A stretch of 64,000 bases of DNA, taken from the NCBI RefSeq assembly GCF_025399195.1, contig NW_026252108.1, forward strand, positions 248,001 through 312,000, read 5' to 3'. A model generated the notes under the pieces. The model did not search any database, was not told where the DNA came from, and saw only the letters and a list, made by a program, of their open reading frames with translations. Below, one piece after another: positions 39,001 to 49,121 of this stretch. The position numbers and the translations under genes are program-made. Every line of letters starts with the position of its first letter. Position 1 is the stretch's first letter. Source of the DNA: Umbelopsis ramanniana AG (Eukaryota; Mucoromycota; Umbelopsidomycetes; Umbelopsidales; Umbelopsidaceae).

Positions 39001-39765
39001 TGATTCTGCCAATCTCCGTAACTCAGTGAATCGATCCTTTGAAGAGTACTCAGGTATCCTGGTTTTAGCCATACGGTTGTTGCCTGTATTTTGAAGGTTT
39101 TGTTTGAAAACACTGTTGGATACCAAGGAATTTTGTCGCAATGCCTTGATGGCAGGCCGTTGTTTGATAGCTGCCTCCAAAACAGACCTAGTATTAGCTG
39201 AAGCGACGAGATTTTCAGGGGTTGCGTTGTCTCTATTTTTCAGATCAGTAGAAGCACCTCTGGCTACGATAGAAGCAGCCGTATCAGCCAAGTCCAAAGC
39301 TGCTGCAAAGTGCAAAATAGTATCTCCATGATCGTTCTGATAGTCCAGATCTGATGCCAGTGAGGTCTATCGGGAGAGGCAATTAGATAGGGGTTTTAGT
39401 ATGGACTGGGGGGCGGTGTTTCCTGGCTGACGATATTTTTTCCGTTGTGTGAAGACTAGTGCTATAAAGAATATAGATATGGAACGTACCTGCAACAAGA
39501 GATCAACTAACTGTTTGCGAGCTTTAGTCAATTGCTTCTCGTTTGGAGACATGCTGGTGTTGTATGACCACATTGTCAGCAAAGTGTATTGTAGGGCTGA
39601 CATCTCTGATGGGCTTCCCAGTTTCACAGGAATTTGTATATCGCTTGGGATATCCATTAAAGGCGCAGAGACTATGGTCTGATTGATGGTCAGAATGGCG
39701 GAAATACGTTTCAAATCTATGGCGATGACGGCATTTCGCCAGTCCATCAAGGTGGACGCGTCCAT
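36055..39765 (-). CDS. Ankyrin repeats plus anillin/Bud4-type C2-PH module
   Basis: Exons 39765-39490, 39366-36739, 36633-36526 and 36459-36055 join to 1138 aa. N-terminal ankyrin-like repeats (DYQNDHGDTILHFAAALD, LKNRDNATPENLV) span roughly residues 80-160. A long, very acidic and Ser-rich disordered middle follows. Residues about 720-960 resemble the anillin-homology region (FHLRCILTDGKNEYQSQYTQLG...), and the C-terminus is a PH domain (WYNTSWLSGEICVLK, FRCTFKDDTTIDILC, ARDRWLKAIKGVM). Bud4, Int1 and Mid2-type proteins with this C-terminus bind septins at the division or septum site. The ankyrin fusion is the unusual part. The ATG at 39765 was chosen; upstream frame lacks an ATG. Confidence 0.85.
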
Positions 39766-40044
39766 AATGGTAGGTGAGAGCCAGGTTTCCCCGTGGTGCC
39801 CTGACACTGGCACTTGAAAAAAAAATCCCCAAGGTTACACAATAATTTACATGAGCCAATTCGGGGGACGACTTGTCCTGGAAATTATTCCATAAAGTGG
39901 CCCAATTTGCAACCTTGTAATAAATGATGATACCACTCTCAATTGACTTCATCGTCCTCTATTTTCATCTATAATATCTCCATGTCTATTAATTCAGCCA
40001 ACCGGCTATGATGCTCGTTTGTTCTTCTATTGACCTTCACTATT
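39766..40044. promoter_or_regulatory. Bidirectional promoter between two ankyrin genes
   Basis: 279 bp separating divergent start codons. No specific element assigned. Confidence 0.45.
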
Positions 40045-41034
40045 ATGCCTTGGGTTCACTATCATCCGTTTAAAAAGCAAATCCAGCAAAAGAAAGACCA
40101 AAAAAATCAACAAGACTTAACTCTTGCCTTGATTGAAAATCTTCCGCAGCATGCCACGAGCCTTTCAATGTGGGAAGCCGTTCAAACGGGAGACTTGCAG
40201 GCAGTGAATTATCATTTGGCTACTGCCGACAATGCTCAGCGACAGTCCAACTTGATAGACGCCGACCAAGGCTACACCCTGTTACACTCTGCTATCATGA
40301 GCCAGGAAAATTCTATCAATGTGTCACGCCTTTTATTGTTTTATGGAGCTGAAGTCGACATTTACTCTGGACACAACGTTCTCCCCATACATACTGTTCC
40401 ATTATATTGCCCAGATCCAGTAGAATATCTTCAGTTACTGATACACTATGGAGCTAATGTTAATGTGGCTGACGGCGATTATTGGACACCACTTCACTAT
40501 GTTGTGCGATTTACGAAACAGCCTTTGGAAGCCATGCGCCTTCTCGTACGACATGGAGCAAAAGTGAACGCACAAGATTTAAATCTCAAAACACCAGTGT
40601 TCTGTTTGCTCGCTAATGGAGACTACGCAAAAGAACTGGAGTGGTTGGTCACAAACGGTGCTTCACCCTATATCAACGGATTGTTATTAGACTCCACTAC
40701 TGGTATTGCGAGATCTGGCTCCCTTGTCGTGCAAGCTGCAAAATACTTCAGAGTCGCGTGCATCACTTGGTTGCTCACGCAATTTAAATGGTCAGATAAT
40801 GATATTGAGCATGCCATTTATACTGCGAATACTCAGCTCTGTCGACATGGCTATCAAACTATCGATAAGGATATGCAGCAACACATGCCCATGGATAAAA
40901 CGGAGGCTGCTGCTAGAGCCACTGTACAAGCTTTGAGACACTATCTAAAAAGTCGTGACATGACACCAAGTGCCACGGATAAAAGGACTCTCATAGCGAG
41001 GAAAATCAGTTTGAAGCTGTTAAACCGTGCCTAG
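40045..41034 (+). CDS. Ankyrin-repeat protein
   Basis: A single-exon frame of 329 aa from the ATG at 40045. About four ankyrin repeats lie between residues 50 and 205, recognisable by GYTLLHSAI, LLLFYGAEVDIYSG, LLIHYGANVNVADGDYWTPLHY and LLVRHGAKVNAQD. The C-terminal third is helical and ends basic (IARKISLKLLNRA); it could be a SOCS-box-like or unrelated tail, which I cannot decide. It acts as a protein-binding scaffold; the partner is unknown. It is divergent with the ankyrin-PH gene. Confidence 0.88.
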   Translation: MPWVHYHPFKKQIQQKKDQKNQQDLTLALIENLPQHATSLSMWEAVQTGDLQAVNYHLATADNAQRQSNLIDADQGYTLLHSAIMSQENSINVSRLLLFYGAEVDIYSGHNVLPIHTVPLYCPDPVEYLQLLIHYGANVNVADGDYWTPLHYVVRFTKQPLEAMRLLVRHGAKVNAQDLNLKTPVFCLLANGDYAKELEWLVTNGASPYINGLLLDSTTGIARSGSLVVQAAKYFRVACITWLLTQFKWSDNDIEHAIYTANTQLCRHGYQTIDKDMQQHMPMDKTEAAARATVQALRHYLKSRDMTPSATDKRTLIARKISLKLLNRA

Positions 41035-41166
41035 ATGTCACCAGTATGTAGTTTGCCCCGTTTAACTTTTTGGAAAATAGACTGCCAATGTTTGCTATAT
41101 TTATTATGTACATTTACCAAATTTTATCTCTCCTAGTACATGCGAGGGGTGGGCAAGTTATCTATT

Positions 41167-42078
41167 CTAGTCATGATCCTTGGATAGCCAGTCCCGTTTT
41201 CGTTTCTCCTTCTTTTCTTGTTTTTGACGTTTAAACTTTTCCACTTCTTGTTTGGTCAATGGTCGCTTTTTGCCAGCAGGATTAGCCAGCCGTTCTCTAT
41301 TGATCTGCTCCTGGTATGCATCCACATCAAAATAAAATTGCATTTGTCGTTTAGCTCGACTTTCCAAGCTCATGTAGTCGGGATTATATGTATCAGCTTC
41401 CTTCGAGCTCGTGAATTTACCAGTTCGCGAATTGAAGTGAGCAACAGAGTTGTAAGAATCCATCGCAGCTTGTGATGTAGCTTCTGAAGGGTCGAATAAT
41501 TCATTATAAGACTGGAATGGCCTGGAGGTTTCAGTAGTGTTATCTAATTGTGTGCGGACTTCGGTGTCGATTTTGTTCAATACAGCATCCAATGGGTTGC
41601 TCTCGGTAGGGTAACTATCTGCATAGCCTGGGTAATAGTACCCTTGGTTTTCTTCATAATAGCCTTCCGCATTACCGTCTTCTGGTGCCTGATCCTGAGC
41701 TAGATCAGGATATGGGTTATCCCATGTGGTTTCGTTGGTGACTGTATTCCACCAGTAGTATGCCTGTGATTCTTCATCCCATGTTGGAACCCAAGATTGC
41801 TCTTCAGGTGGCTGGTCAGCCGTTTCTGCCGTTAGAACAGGTTCTTCAGCATTATTTTGAGCCTCTGCATCGTCGGATTCCTCATCCTCGCTCTCTACAG
41901 AACGAGAACCTTGCGGAATGTCGGTCGTTTCCGCTTCTTGTTTGTTCGCATCGTCAAGCTGCGAGGCTTCATTGCCATTGCTACTGTAATGCGTATCATT
42001 GTCTACGGAATCCCCAGCCTGAGGCTTTTCAAGTGCAGACTTGTTGCCTGCTATGGCCGCTGCTTTCAGATCTGCCAT
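41167..42078 (-). CDS. WW-domain protein, possibly splicing-related
   Basis: A single exon of 303 aa from the ATG at 42078. An acidic disordered first third leads to one WW domain near residue 95 (SWVPTWDEESQAYYWWNTVT followed by ETTWDNPYPD). A Tyr/Gly-rich stretch (YYEENQGYYYPGYAD) follows, then a conserved-looking block (FNSRTGKF ... YNPDYMSLESRAKRQM) and a strongly basic Lys/Arg C-terminus. The layout recalls WW proteins of the spliceosome such as fission yeast Dre4 or FNBP4-like proteins, but this match is from memory of architecture only. Confidence 0.85.
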   Translation of the reverse strand: MADLKAAAIAGNKSALEKPQAGDSVDNDTHYSSNGNEASQLDDANKQEAETTDIPQGSRSVESEDEESDDAEAQNNAEEPVLTAETADQPPEEQSWVPTWDEESQAYYWWNTVTNETTWDNPYPDLAQDQAPEDGNAEGYYEENQGYYYPGYADSYPTESNPLDAVLNKIDTEVRTQLDNTTETSRPFQSYNELFDPSEATSQAAMDSYNSVAHFNSRTGKFTSSKEADTYNPDYMSLESRAKRQMQFYFDVDAYQEQINRERLANPAGKKRPLTKQEVEKFKRQKQEKKEKRKRDWLSKDHD

Positions 42079-42196
42079 GCGAAATATCAATGAGAAACTG
42101 AGGGAAGAAAGGAAAGCCTGTTTCGAAAGGCGTGACCGTCAAATTGCGTGACCACCCGTTTGTCCATCTTCGTCCACTGAACGTTACTTGAAAACC
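42079..42196. promoter_or_regulatory. 118 bp bidirectional promoter, WW protein / elongin C
   Basis: Only 118 bp separate the two divergent start codons. Confidence 0.5.
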
Positions 42197-42701
42197 ATGG
42201 CAGAGCAAGAATCGGAATACGTTAAACTCATTAGCAGCGATGGCTTCGAATTCATTATTCACAGAGAAGCTGCAATGAGATCCGGTACAATGAAGAACAT
42301 GCTTTCTGGAGCTGGTACTGAATTCAACACCGTTTTTGCATAAAGCATTAAACTTTTACTAATTGGTGATTGGTAGCTAATTTCACGGAATCACTGGAGA
42401 ATCAAGTAACTTTCCGTGATATCAAGTATGTCTCTCTGAATGTTTGATTGTCCACATAGTGGAGACTAACCTGAATTCTTTTCAGAGCCATTGTACTAGA
42501 GACGGCATGCAGATATTTGTACTACAAATGGCAAAATGAGGGTTCAACTACAGAGATCCCTGAATTCGTGATAGAGCCAGAGCTCGCATTAGAAACCTTA
42601 ATGGCTGCTGATTTCCTTGACTGTAAGTACTGTTGGCCGTGACCACCTTCAAAATTGGATTCGTCGTTAAAACCGCTCGATTTCATCCATATCCAGGCTG
42701 A
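42197..42701 (+). CDS. ELC1: Elongin C
   Basis: Exons 42197-42314, 42377-42425, 42486-42622 and 42697-42701 join to 102 aa. The protein is a Skp1/BTB-fold protein with [19 protein letters not shown] at the start and [20 protein letters not shown] at the end. It closes with the family's usual AADFLDC, where the Cys codon is completed and the stop supplied by a 5-nt last exon (GC-TGA). It is an adaptor in cullin-type ubiquitin ligases and a partner of elongin A in Pol II removal. Length matches yeast Elc1. Confidence 0.95.
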
Positions 42702-42853
42702 TACCCTTTCCCATCCCGACGCTGGGCCCGACTCTTGAATCGCGCCGTCGTTCCATTAACCCAATGCGCAACGACAAAAATAAAATGTCTTGTTTATAAA
42801 TAAAAGTGGATATGCAAATGGATGATTTATTTACTACGGTATACTGAATGTTT

Positions 42854-43354
42854 TCACCAGACGTGGTATTCAAAAGAAGAGCGGACCAAAGGGTCACTTA
42901 ATCTCTTGGTAGGATTGGGATGGAAAATACTGGATGAATCGCTATGGAACCATATTCGGTCAGCCTCATCTTGTTTCGCCAGCGAAAATTGGATGGGATC
43001 CATGCTCTCCTCCATTGTGTTACGTGGTGTTTCGTAACCTTCCAAGATATGTTGAGTTGGACTGGCGGTCGAAGTGGACCATGAAAGGTAAGCTGGAGGA
43101 AGACTGCAAGGTTCACTGAGAGCGTGAAAATTGTGCGAATACATGTTGTCATTTTGTGCTTGTTTCTCTTTTGTTCTAAAAACCATTGACAACCAGTGTC
43201 GTTTTTGAGCTGGCCGGCAGCTTTCGAAATCAGAGTTGTATATTTGGGATGAGGAGTGCTGCTGTCTGTATCTGCGCACTAATAGTGTAGCTGCTATAAC
43301 GATTGAAAGTGATATGACAATTGTCACCACACAGATTATGACGGTATTGTCCAT
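42854..43354 (-). CDS. Single-span membrane protein with a PPxY motif
   Basis: 166 aa from the ATG at 43354, one exon. Residues 4-26 form one membrane span (IICVVTIVISLSIVIAATLLV) right at the N-terminus, followed by RRYRQQ, so the remainder is likely cytosolic. The tail carries LPPAY, a PPxY-type WW ligand, and many Ser/Thr. Small membrane proteins with PPxY are often adaptors for the Rsp5/Nedd4 ubiquitin ligase; that role is inferred. The frame is open further upstream but with no ATG. Family not recognised. Confidence 0.6.
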   Translation of the reverse strand: MDNTVIICVVTIVISLSIVIAATLLVRRYRQQHSSSQIYNSDFESCRPAQKRHWLSMVFRTKEKQAQNDNMYSHNFHALSEPCSLPPAYLSWSTSTASPTQHILEGYETPRNTMEESMDPIQFSLAKQDEADRIWFHSDSSSIFHPNPTKRLSDPLVRSSFEYHVW

Positions 43355-43719
43355 GGGGTCATCGAAAAAGGAATTGGGAAGAAAAGCTAAAGAAATGAAA
43401 AAATCACATATAAATTTTTTTATTATCAGCACTAGCCTCACTCTATGCTAATTTGGCAGGTCACCGAGCCAAATTTATTGAGTTGCGCACTTTCAAAACG
43501 ATGTAAGTGCGTCTCCTTTCCGCAAGCATATTACCAGCACTCTCTCTTCTTGTGAACAATTCAATTGAAAATGTCTCCAAATCATATATATAAACCATTA
43601 GCGACAATATAGTAATAAACGTTTACCTCGAACAGAAAGAAAAATGAGAGATAAAAAAAAGTACAAACTAAAAAAAGAACCATCAAAGTGTGTAATAGCC
43701 AAGCCGATGTAAAAATCTC
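43355..43719. other. Spacer
   Basis: About 365 bp, promoter side of the membrane protein and 3' flank of CK2 beta. Nothing else recognised. Confidence 0.45.
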
Positions 43720-45055
43720 CTATTCAAGCCACCTCCGTATAGCTTCCTTGATATGAAATCCTCCTCCACTGCTTGGATCCTTCCGCTTGACTCGAGCAAT
43801 TTCTTCACTGAGTTTATGCGATTCACTTTGCCAATTTAATCGATCAATGCTAACAGCATCAAGCTAACAGTACGTCTTTTTAGATGGCAACCCAGTTATA
43901 AAACTTTTGACTCGGTGTTCTACTAAGACTACTTACTTTGCCTGCAAGGCTGCTTTCGTCGTCTCGACCTTTTTGGTATCTTGGGTCACTTCCACCGCCT
44001 CCTCCACCGTCGAATTCCATGCTGAGCTCTTCTGTGGATGTGTGATCGTCTGGTCGTAATCGTAACCATGGTAGCCGCGGTCCAACAACTGATCGTTCAT
44101 TGACTCTGAATCCAAAGATCTTGGGTTTATAAATTTGTGTTCGTCCGTCAGGTGCGAGGTCGGGATATGTGAATAATAAGAGATGTGGGAAGGTGGAACC
44201 AAAATGAGCTCCTGTAGGATTTCAAAAGTACTTGAGATGAGAACAAAAGCTGGTGGTAAGAATGGTTTAAGTCATTTACCATCAATTGTACTATGTCGGG
44301 TAGTTTGGGGTGAATAGACATCGAGACAACAAGGGCAGAAAAATCGAACTGCCTCCGTGCCAGGTTGATCTGAGCGCCCGCACGGAAGGACAGGGCATCG
44401 ATAGCAATATACTCGAGGACAGTAGCCAAAGTGACCTGAGTTGTATTTCTCTGCCTGTAAAAAATGGGTACACAGAGCCTGAATTAACCAGAGAGGCGCA
44501 ACGTTTTGCTTTTCAGCACAAGCTGTGGTCCTTACCATTTGCCTAAGTCCATTTCTCGACAGAATGTAGCGCTGATGGATCAACCCATAGAGCATGCCAG
44601 CATATCGTTCTAGAGCCATCACATCTGGCCTTTGAGCATTTTTGGGAACCTTTAGTGGAGTTTCCTTCCATAGACCGTCGCTGCCTTCTTCATCCGATGG
44701 GTCGAGATCATTACTCATACCATCAGAATCACTTTCCACCATCTCGTCAATATCGACATTCAATATTATATCCAGAGCCAGTTCGTAATATGGTACTATA
44801 GCAGAGAGGCCGGTCAGGTTGAATTCATCTTCAATGTAGTCCTCTGGAACCTCAGCGTACAGTTCATGGCCAGCTAGTGAGCAAAAATAGGTAATCCAGG
44901 AATCCACGGACGTGAGAGATGATTTCGTGATGGTGGAGCCTGAGAGAGGTGATTAGAAAATGAAAGCTAATGAATGTATGTTCACATTGGGAAAAGGTTG
45001 TTTCTGCGTTTAATATGTATACAAGAAAGTCCATACCGTTATCACTGTCTTCCAT
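43720..45055 (-). CDS. CKB1: Casein kinase 2 regulatory subunit beta
   Basis: Exons 45055-45037, 44939-44536, 44454-44280, 44211-43937 and 43863-43720 join to 338 aa. It shows WITYFCSLAGHELYAEVPEDYIEDEFNLTGL-type helices, the acidic groove, the zinc ribbon (YCPRVYC ... VRFFCPCC) and YPDLAPDGRTQIYKPRIFGF-like pieces typical of CK2 beta. An extra acidic Ser-Asp/Glu segment (SDSDGMSNDLDPSDEEGSDG) sits between helices, as in fungal Ckb1. It tethers and activates the CK2 alpha kinase. The short C-terminal exon adds a helical tail. It is divergent with the FYR-domain gene across 193 bp. Confidence 0.95.
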
Positions 45056-45248
45056 TCTGTAGTCCGTGCTCTGATACTAACGACAAGCTCGCGAGTTGGC
45101 TGGCGGTGTGATCTTTGCCTTTTGACTGGCGCTGTGGCTGCATTTGGTCGTGACTTGTGCAAGTATTTATTTATTTTTTAATTTTGGCAGGGAAAAAAAA
45201 TGGTAAAACTCGCAAAATAGGGGCAACGCGAAACAAAGATTTCAGTAA

Positions 45249-46595
45249 ATGGGATCGCGTCCATCTGCATTAACGCCGTCATCTACAATGAGTGATTCTG
45301 AATCTGTTGCTAACAAGGAGAATGCCGGTATAGACGCCAATGCTGAAGAGCAGAACCTTATGGTCGCGGCAGACAGTGTCAAAATGGAATCAACAGAGAC
45401 CACGGTGGATTCTAAGAAAAAGCCAACCTTTGAAAAATTTGTCCACATGAAACTAAGGGCTAAACGCATAACAGAAGTGAGTACACGAACTAAGCTGAAG
45501 CTGTTTCTATCATCGTCTGCATTTCGCATGCTTACTTGATATCTGACAATCTGCCCCTCACATAACATTCATAAGGAAAATGAAGCTTTAAATCAAGATT
45601 TGGAAGTGATTTTCGCTAAAATTGCACGTATTCAGAAACGCAAGAGGTATGTTTGAAGCAATCAACATGGCATCCAGATAACATGTGACTAAATATTATT
45701 TTCTAGCGACTTGCTGGTCAAGGTTCGTGATGCAGAGGCTACGACCGATATTCAAGCTACAGAGCCTGAAGGTTGGGAGGAAGATGAAAACATCAGTGAC
45801 CATAGCGATAGTTCAAGCAGTGAAGAAGACGAACCCGTTCTACCCAGTGAGTTGTTTCCTTCTGATCGGCTCCTGCTGGACAAAGCCAGCATATCTCTCA
45901 TTCATGCGTATTTAACCTTTTCATCCTCTGCACTTTGCATATCATTGACTTAGTTTTCAACATACGTGCTACACCAAAACGACGACCACCCCCACCAGTC
46001 AAGAAAGGCAATCTGTCAAAGCGAATGAGAAAAGTGGTGGAGATTCCAAAGGACGAAGATGGCAAACCAATTCTTCCAATTCAAATCGGCTCGTTTCAAC
46101 TCATTAGTATCGGTAAAGTGGAGTTACGCGATGGCTATTATAATGAACGTTATATATGGCCAGTGGGCTATTGTATTAAAAGGTATAAAGCGTGCCGATC
46201 AGAGGTGTGGACGTGCGAATCTTAAATATCTGACTCGTCTCTCTAGGAACTACATGAGTATGAAAAACAAGCATGAAAACACCGACTATACCTGTACTAT
46301 AGAAGAGGATGGAGAGGCCCCCAAGGTAGGCAACCGCAATTCATGCCGGCATGGTTCATAGTCATTGTTTTAACCTGCAAGAGCTTATTAGTTTCGAATT
46401 GTGGCTGAGGATGATACAGATCATCCTATAGAAGCTTCCACGGCTACGGGAGCGTGGGGAAATGTCGTAAGGCAAGCTAATCGAATAAGAGGAAGGGGCC
46501 ATCTAAGCTGTTCGGTGTCTGGGCCAGAGTACTTTGGATATGCTCACCCAGCCATAGCTGATTTAATCAACGAGGCCAGGACCGATAGAGAGTAA
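45249..46595 (+). CDS. FYRN/FYRC-domain nuclear protein (TBRG1-like)
   Basis: Exons 45249-45476, 45576-45646, 45707-45846, 45954-46182, 46247-46325 and 46392-46595 join to 316 aa; a second ATG at 45288 is an equally good start. A coiled stretch (ENEALNQDLEVIFAKIARIQ) and an acidic Ser run come before a basic segment. FYRN follows (IGSFQLISIGKVELRDGYYN, YIWPVGY), then FYRC (YTCTIEEDGEAPKFRIV, HPIEASTATGAWGNVV, SGPEYFGYAHPAIADLI). Outside KMT2-type methyltransferases these paired domains occur in TBRG1-like chromatin proteins. The exact complex in fungi is not known to me. Confidence 0.88.
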
Positions 46596-46861
46596 CAATG
46601 GAGTTTTCAAGAAGATTCCCAAATCGGGAATAACCCAGATATGTCCTGTGAAGTCATCCCGCACTCCTCTTTCGTCCCCCCCCCAAACTCTTTTTTTCCC
46701 ACTTGAAACTCCGGATCATAAATATCCACAGACCGTTTTACGAGCAAAAGATCCAATCTCTCTTCTCTTTCCATTTGTTTTCTTCTTCATCAATTTGTAG
46801 CCTGCGTTTTTCTTTAATTACATAGTTTTCTGTTCTTTCTTATCAACAAGAAAACAAACAT

Positions 46862-46873
46862 ATGCACTGTTAA
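46862..46873 (+). promoter_or_regulatory. Three-codon uORF overlapping the bZIP start codon
   Basis: ATG CAC TGT TAA sits directly before the bZIP gene, and its stop shares one base with the bZIP ATG (TAATG). Two further short upstream frames begin near 46596 and 46648. If transcribed, this would force termination and reinitiation before the factor is made. Confidence 0.5.
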
Positions 46874-47487
46874 TGTCCAAAATGTCTCGCGAACATTTGT
46901 CCATAACCTCTTTGACATGTACGACTGATTCTCCACTCTATAAACCTCCACCAAAGCCTTCATTACATTCCGCCTCCAATGACGGTTACGGAGGATCTCC
47001 ATCCATAAAATCATTTGATTCACCCACCTCGTCATCTTCCGCCGCGTCCTGCCTATCACCAACACACTATGAAGTACAAATGTCAAGGTACCCCAATTCA
47101 ATGTACACATTGGACAGCGTCAGGAAAGATTTGAATCGCCAAGCGTCACCGGCAGATCCTAACAGCAGTAGCGGGAGCAGCTATGGAAATCAAAGCGGAT
47201 ACTCGCTCTCGCATGAACCTATGTCACTGGATGAACGAAGGAAACGTAATAAGGCAGCCAGCGCAAAATACCGAGCAAAAAAACAATCTCAAATATCACA
47301 AATGTCAAGCGAGATTTCTCTGTTAACCGAAGTCAATGTTGATTTACAAAAGCGCCTTCAACAAGTATACGATGATAATGAACGGCTTCGAGCCCAGCTA
47401 ATGGTTTTGCAAAGTCAATCGGACCACCCTGCTAATGACAAGGAAATGAAGCGAAGCAGGGACAGCGATCATATGCCTATTTACTGA
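46873..47487 (+). CDS. bZIP transcription factor
   Basis: A single exon of 204 aa. A Ser/Pro-rich N-terminus with several SP sites precedes the basic region DERRKRNKAASAKYRAKKQ at about residue 120, which has the N-x2-A-A-x2-Y/F-R core. A leucine zipper follows (SEISLLTEVNVDLQKRLQQV, NERLRAQLMVL). The core is closest in style to the sulfur and stress regulators CYS-3, Met4 and fission yeast Zip1, and less to Gcn4/CpcA; target genes cannot be told. A uORF overlaps the start. An alternative in-frame ATG lies three codons downstream. Confidence 0.92.
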   Translation: MSKMSREHLSITSLTCTTDSPLYKPPPKPSLHSASNDGYGGSPSIKSFDSPTSSSSAASCLSPTHYEVQMSRYPNSMYTLDSVRKDLNRQASPADPNSSSGSSYGNQSGYSLSHEPMSLDERRKRNKAASAKYRAKKQSQISQMSSEISLLTEVNVDLQKRLQQVYDDNERLRAQLMVLQSQSDHPANDKEMKRSRDSDHMPIY

Positions 47488-49121
47488 GCATGCCCAGATC
47501 GATAATAATACATCAAGTTGGATCGATTCTAGCCATAAGAAAGGAGTCATGCTAAGCAAAACATACACCCGAAGTATGGAAAAGCTTACGTGTTCGTCAT
47601 CTGTCACTTCATCTTCTGCCATTCCACCCCGGCGGTGGGGAAGATGGTGAAAAACGAACGATTTCAACTGCAATCAATCAAATGTATATACTGAATGTCT
47701 ATATGACCTTTTTAATTTTCTTTGACCTGATTCTCCCAGATTTACATTTATTTCTTAATGCCTCAGCAATCACACAGTAAAATTAAAAGAATGCCTTGAT
47801 CACGGTGAACCACTCTATCTTGATGGACTGACCCCCCGGACCTTGTCCCTGAAGCTTTGATGTTTACTATATCGGGTTAAATTCGTCATTGGATGACGTA
47901 TTTAATTTCTATATTAGGTAATTGAAGTAAAGCATCAACGGCTGTGTTGAGGTTCTCCCAGGAGGACCATACGTTATTACGTGTGTGGGGCCGCTATTTG
48001 TTATCGAAAAGAAAGCATGCTGTCTACCCGAATATATTAAACTCTCAATGTTACACGTGGTTCAATAGATGCAAAGTTAAATCATTTGCCTGAAACGATA
48101 TCAAGTATCTTCGTGGCAGTAACGATGAGAATTTTTCGAAGCACCGACTCAAAAATGACGGTAACTACAAGTCCACGCCTTCGATTCACGCTGTGTTCTC
48201 CGCCTTCAGTCTGTATACCTTGGTTTTCTGGCATATCAAGTGATTATATAATCTACTACATTGTAACTTGGCTAGAGGGTGGTCCATGGGTGTTCGAGGA
48301 CGCTCTAGCCCAACAGAGATCGGCGGGGTCTGTTATTATGCACAACTCCTTTTCGTGATACTTAATGGAGGTATGAGTGCCTTTGAGCACGGTCGAAATG
48401 GAATATTCTATACGTAGATTTGAGAGCAATACTTTATTCCAGAACTTTATCTACGTCATTCGTAAATGGTTAATTGCCCCCATCGCCCCCATACAACTGT
48501 GAATTCTAAAAGCGAAATGGGTAAAGATCATCCGACAGCGCGCAAGGTGGTGAAAATCAGCGGAGTCACGAATTGGAAAAGATTCGGTAATCCATAGCCA
48601 AAAAAAAAGGATTGTAGTCCGCAGCTTTACTCATCCCTTCAAGACAGTCAAGCGAATCAGAGGAGTTTAAGCACCGTACATCATCGGCGCATTACGATAC
48701 AAATACTAGAATGTGGAACGCACACGGAATAAGAAATTTGATCAACGATGAAAATTTGTTTGACAGCTTGCCTCAAAAGATATTAAAGTTTTCACTGACA
48801 CGGTAAGAGCTGCGTTGACGCCGCGTGCATGTCGTTGGACCATGTGGTAGTATAACTGTGTTATAGAGTCATGCTATCTACAATGCCTTCACTTTATAAT
48901 AAGTCAGCGCTTTCAGGATCTGACATTTTGCCCAAAGTTACGGAGTAAAGGTATTCACGAATGCAACCAAAAGTCAAACGAATTACTATTCAGACGCAGG
49001 CGATATAGTGTTTTTGAATCGAGGTGTACATTGCTCGCTTTGTATATTTTTTCTTTAAGGAAAAAAAAAAGACTTCACTGCTAACTATAAACAAAATACA
49101 GTAGTATGAGCCCTAATGCAT
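47488..49121. other. 1.6 kb spacer without recognisable genes
   Basis: Between the bZIP 3' end and the RPS30 3' end. The longest frame (48086-48358) has no recognisable domain and no supporting splice context. A non-coding transcript is possible but not supported by any motif I saw. Confidence 0.5.

Noticed and set aside
42029-42262. Minus-strand frame across the WW/elongin C promoter
   Set aside because: It is antisense to the elongin C start and overlaps the well-supported WW gene start.
48086-48358. 90-aa frame in the 47.5-49.1 kb spacer
   Set aside because: No motif, no splice context and a length expected by chance in this sequence.
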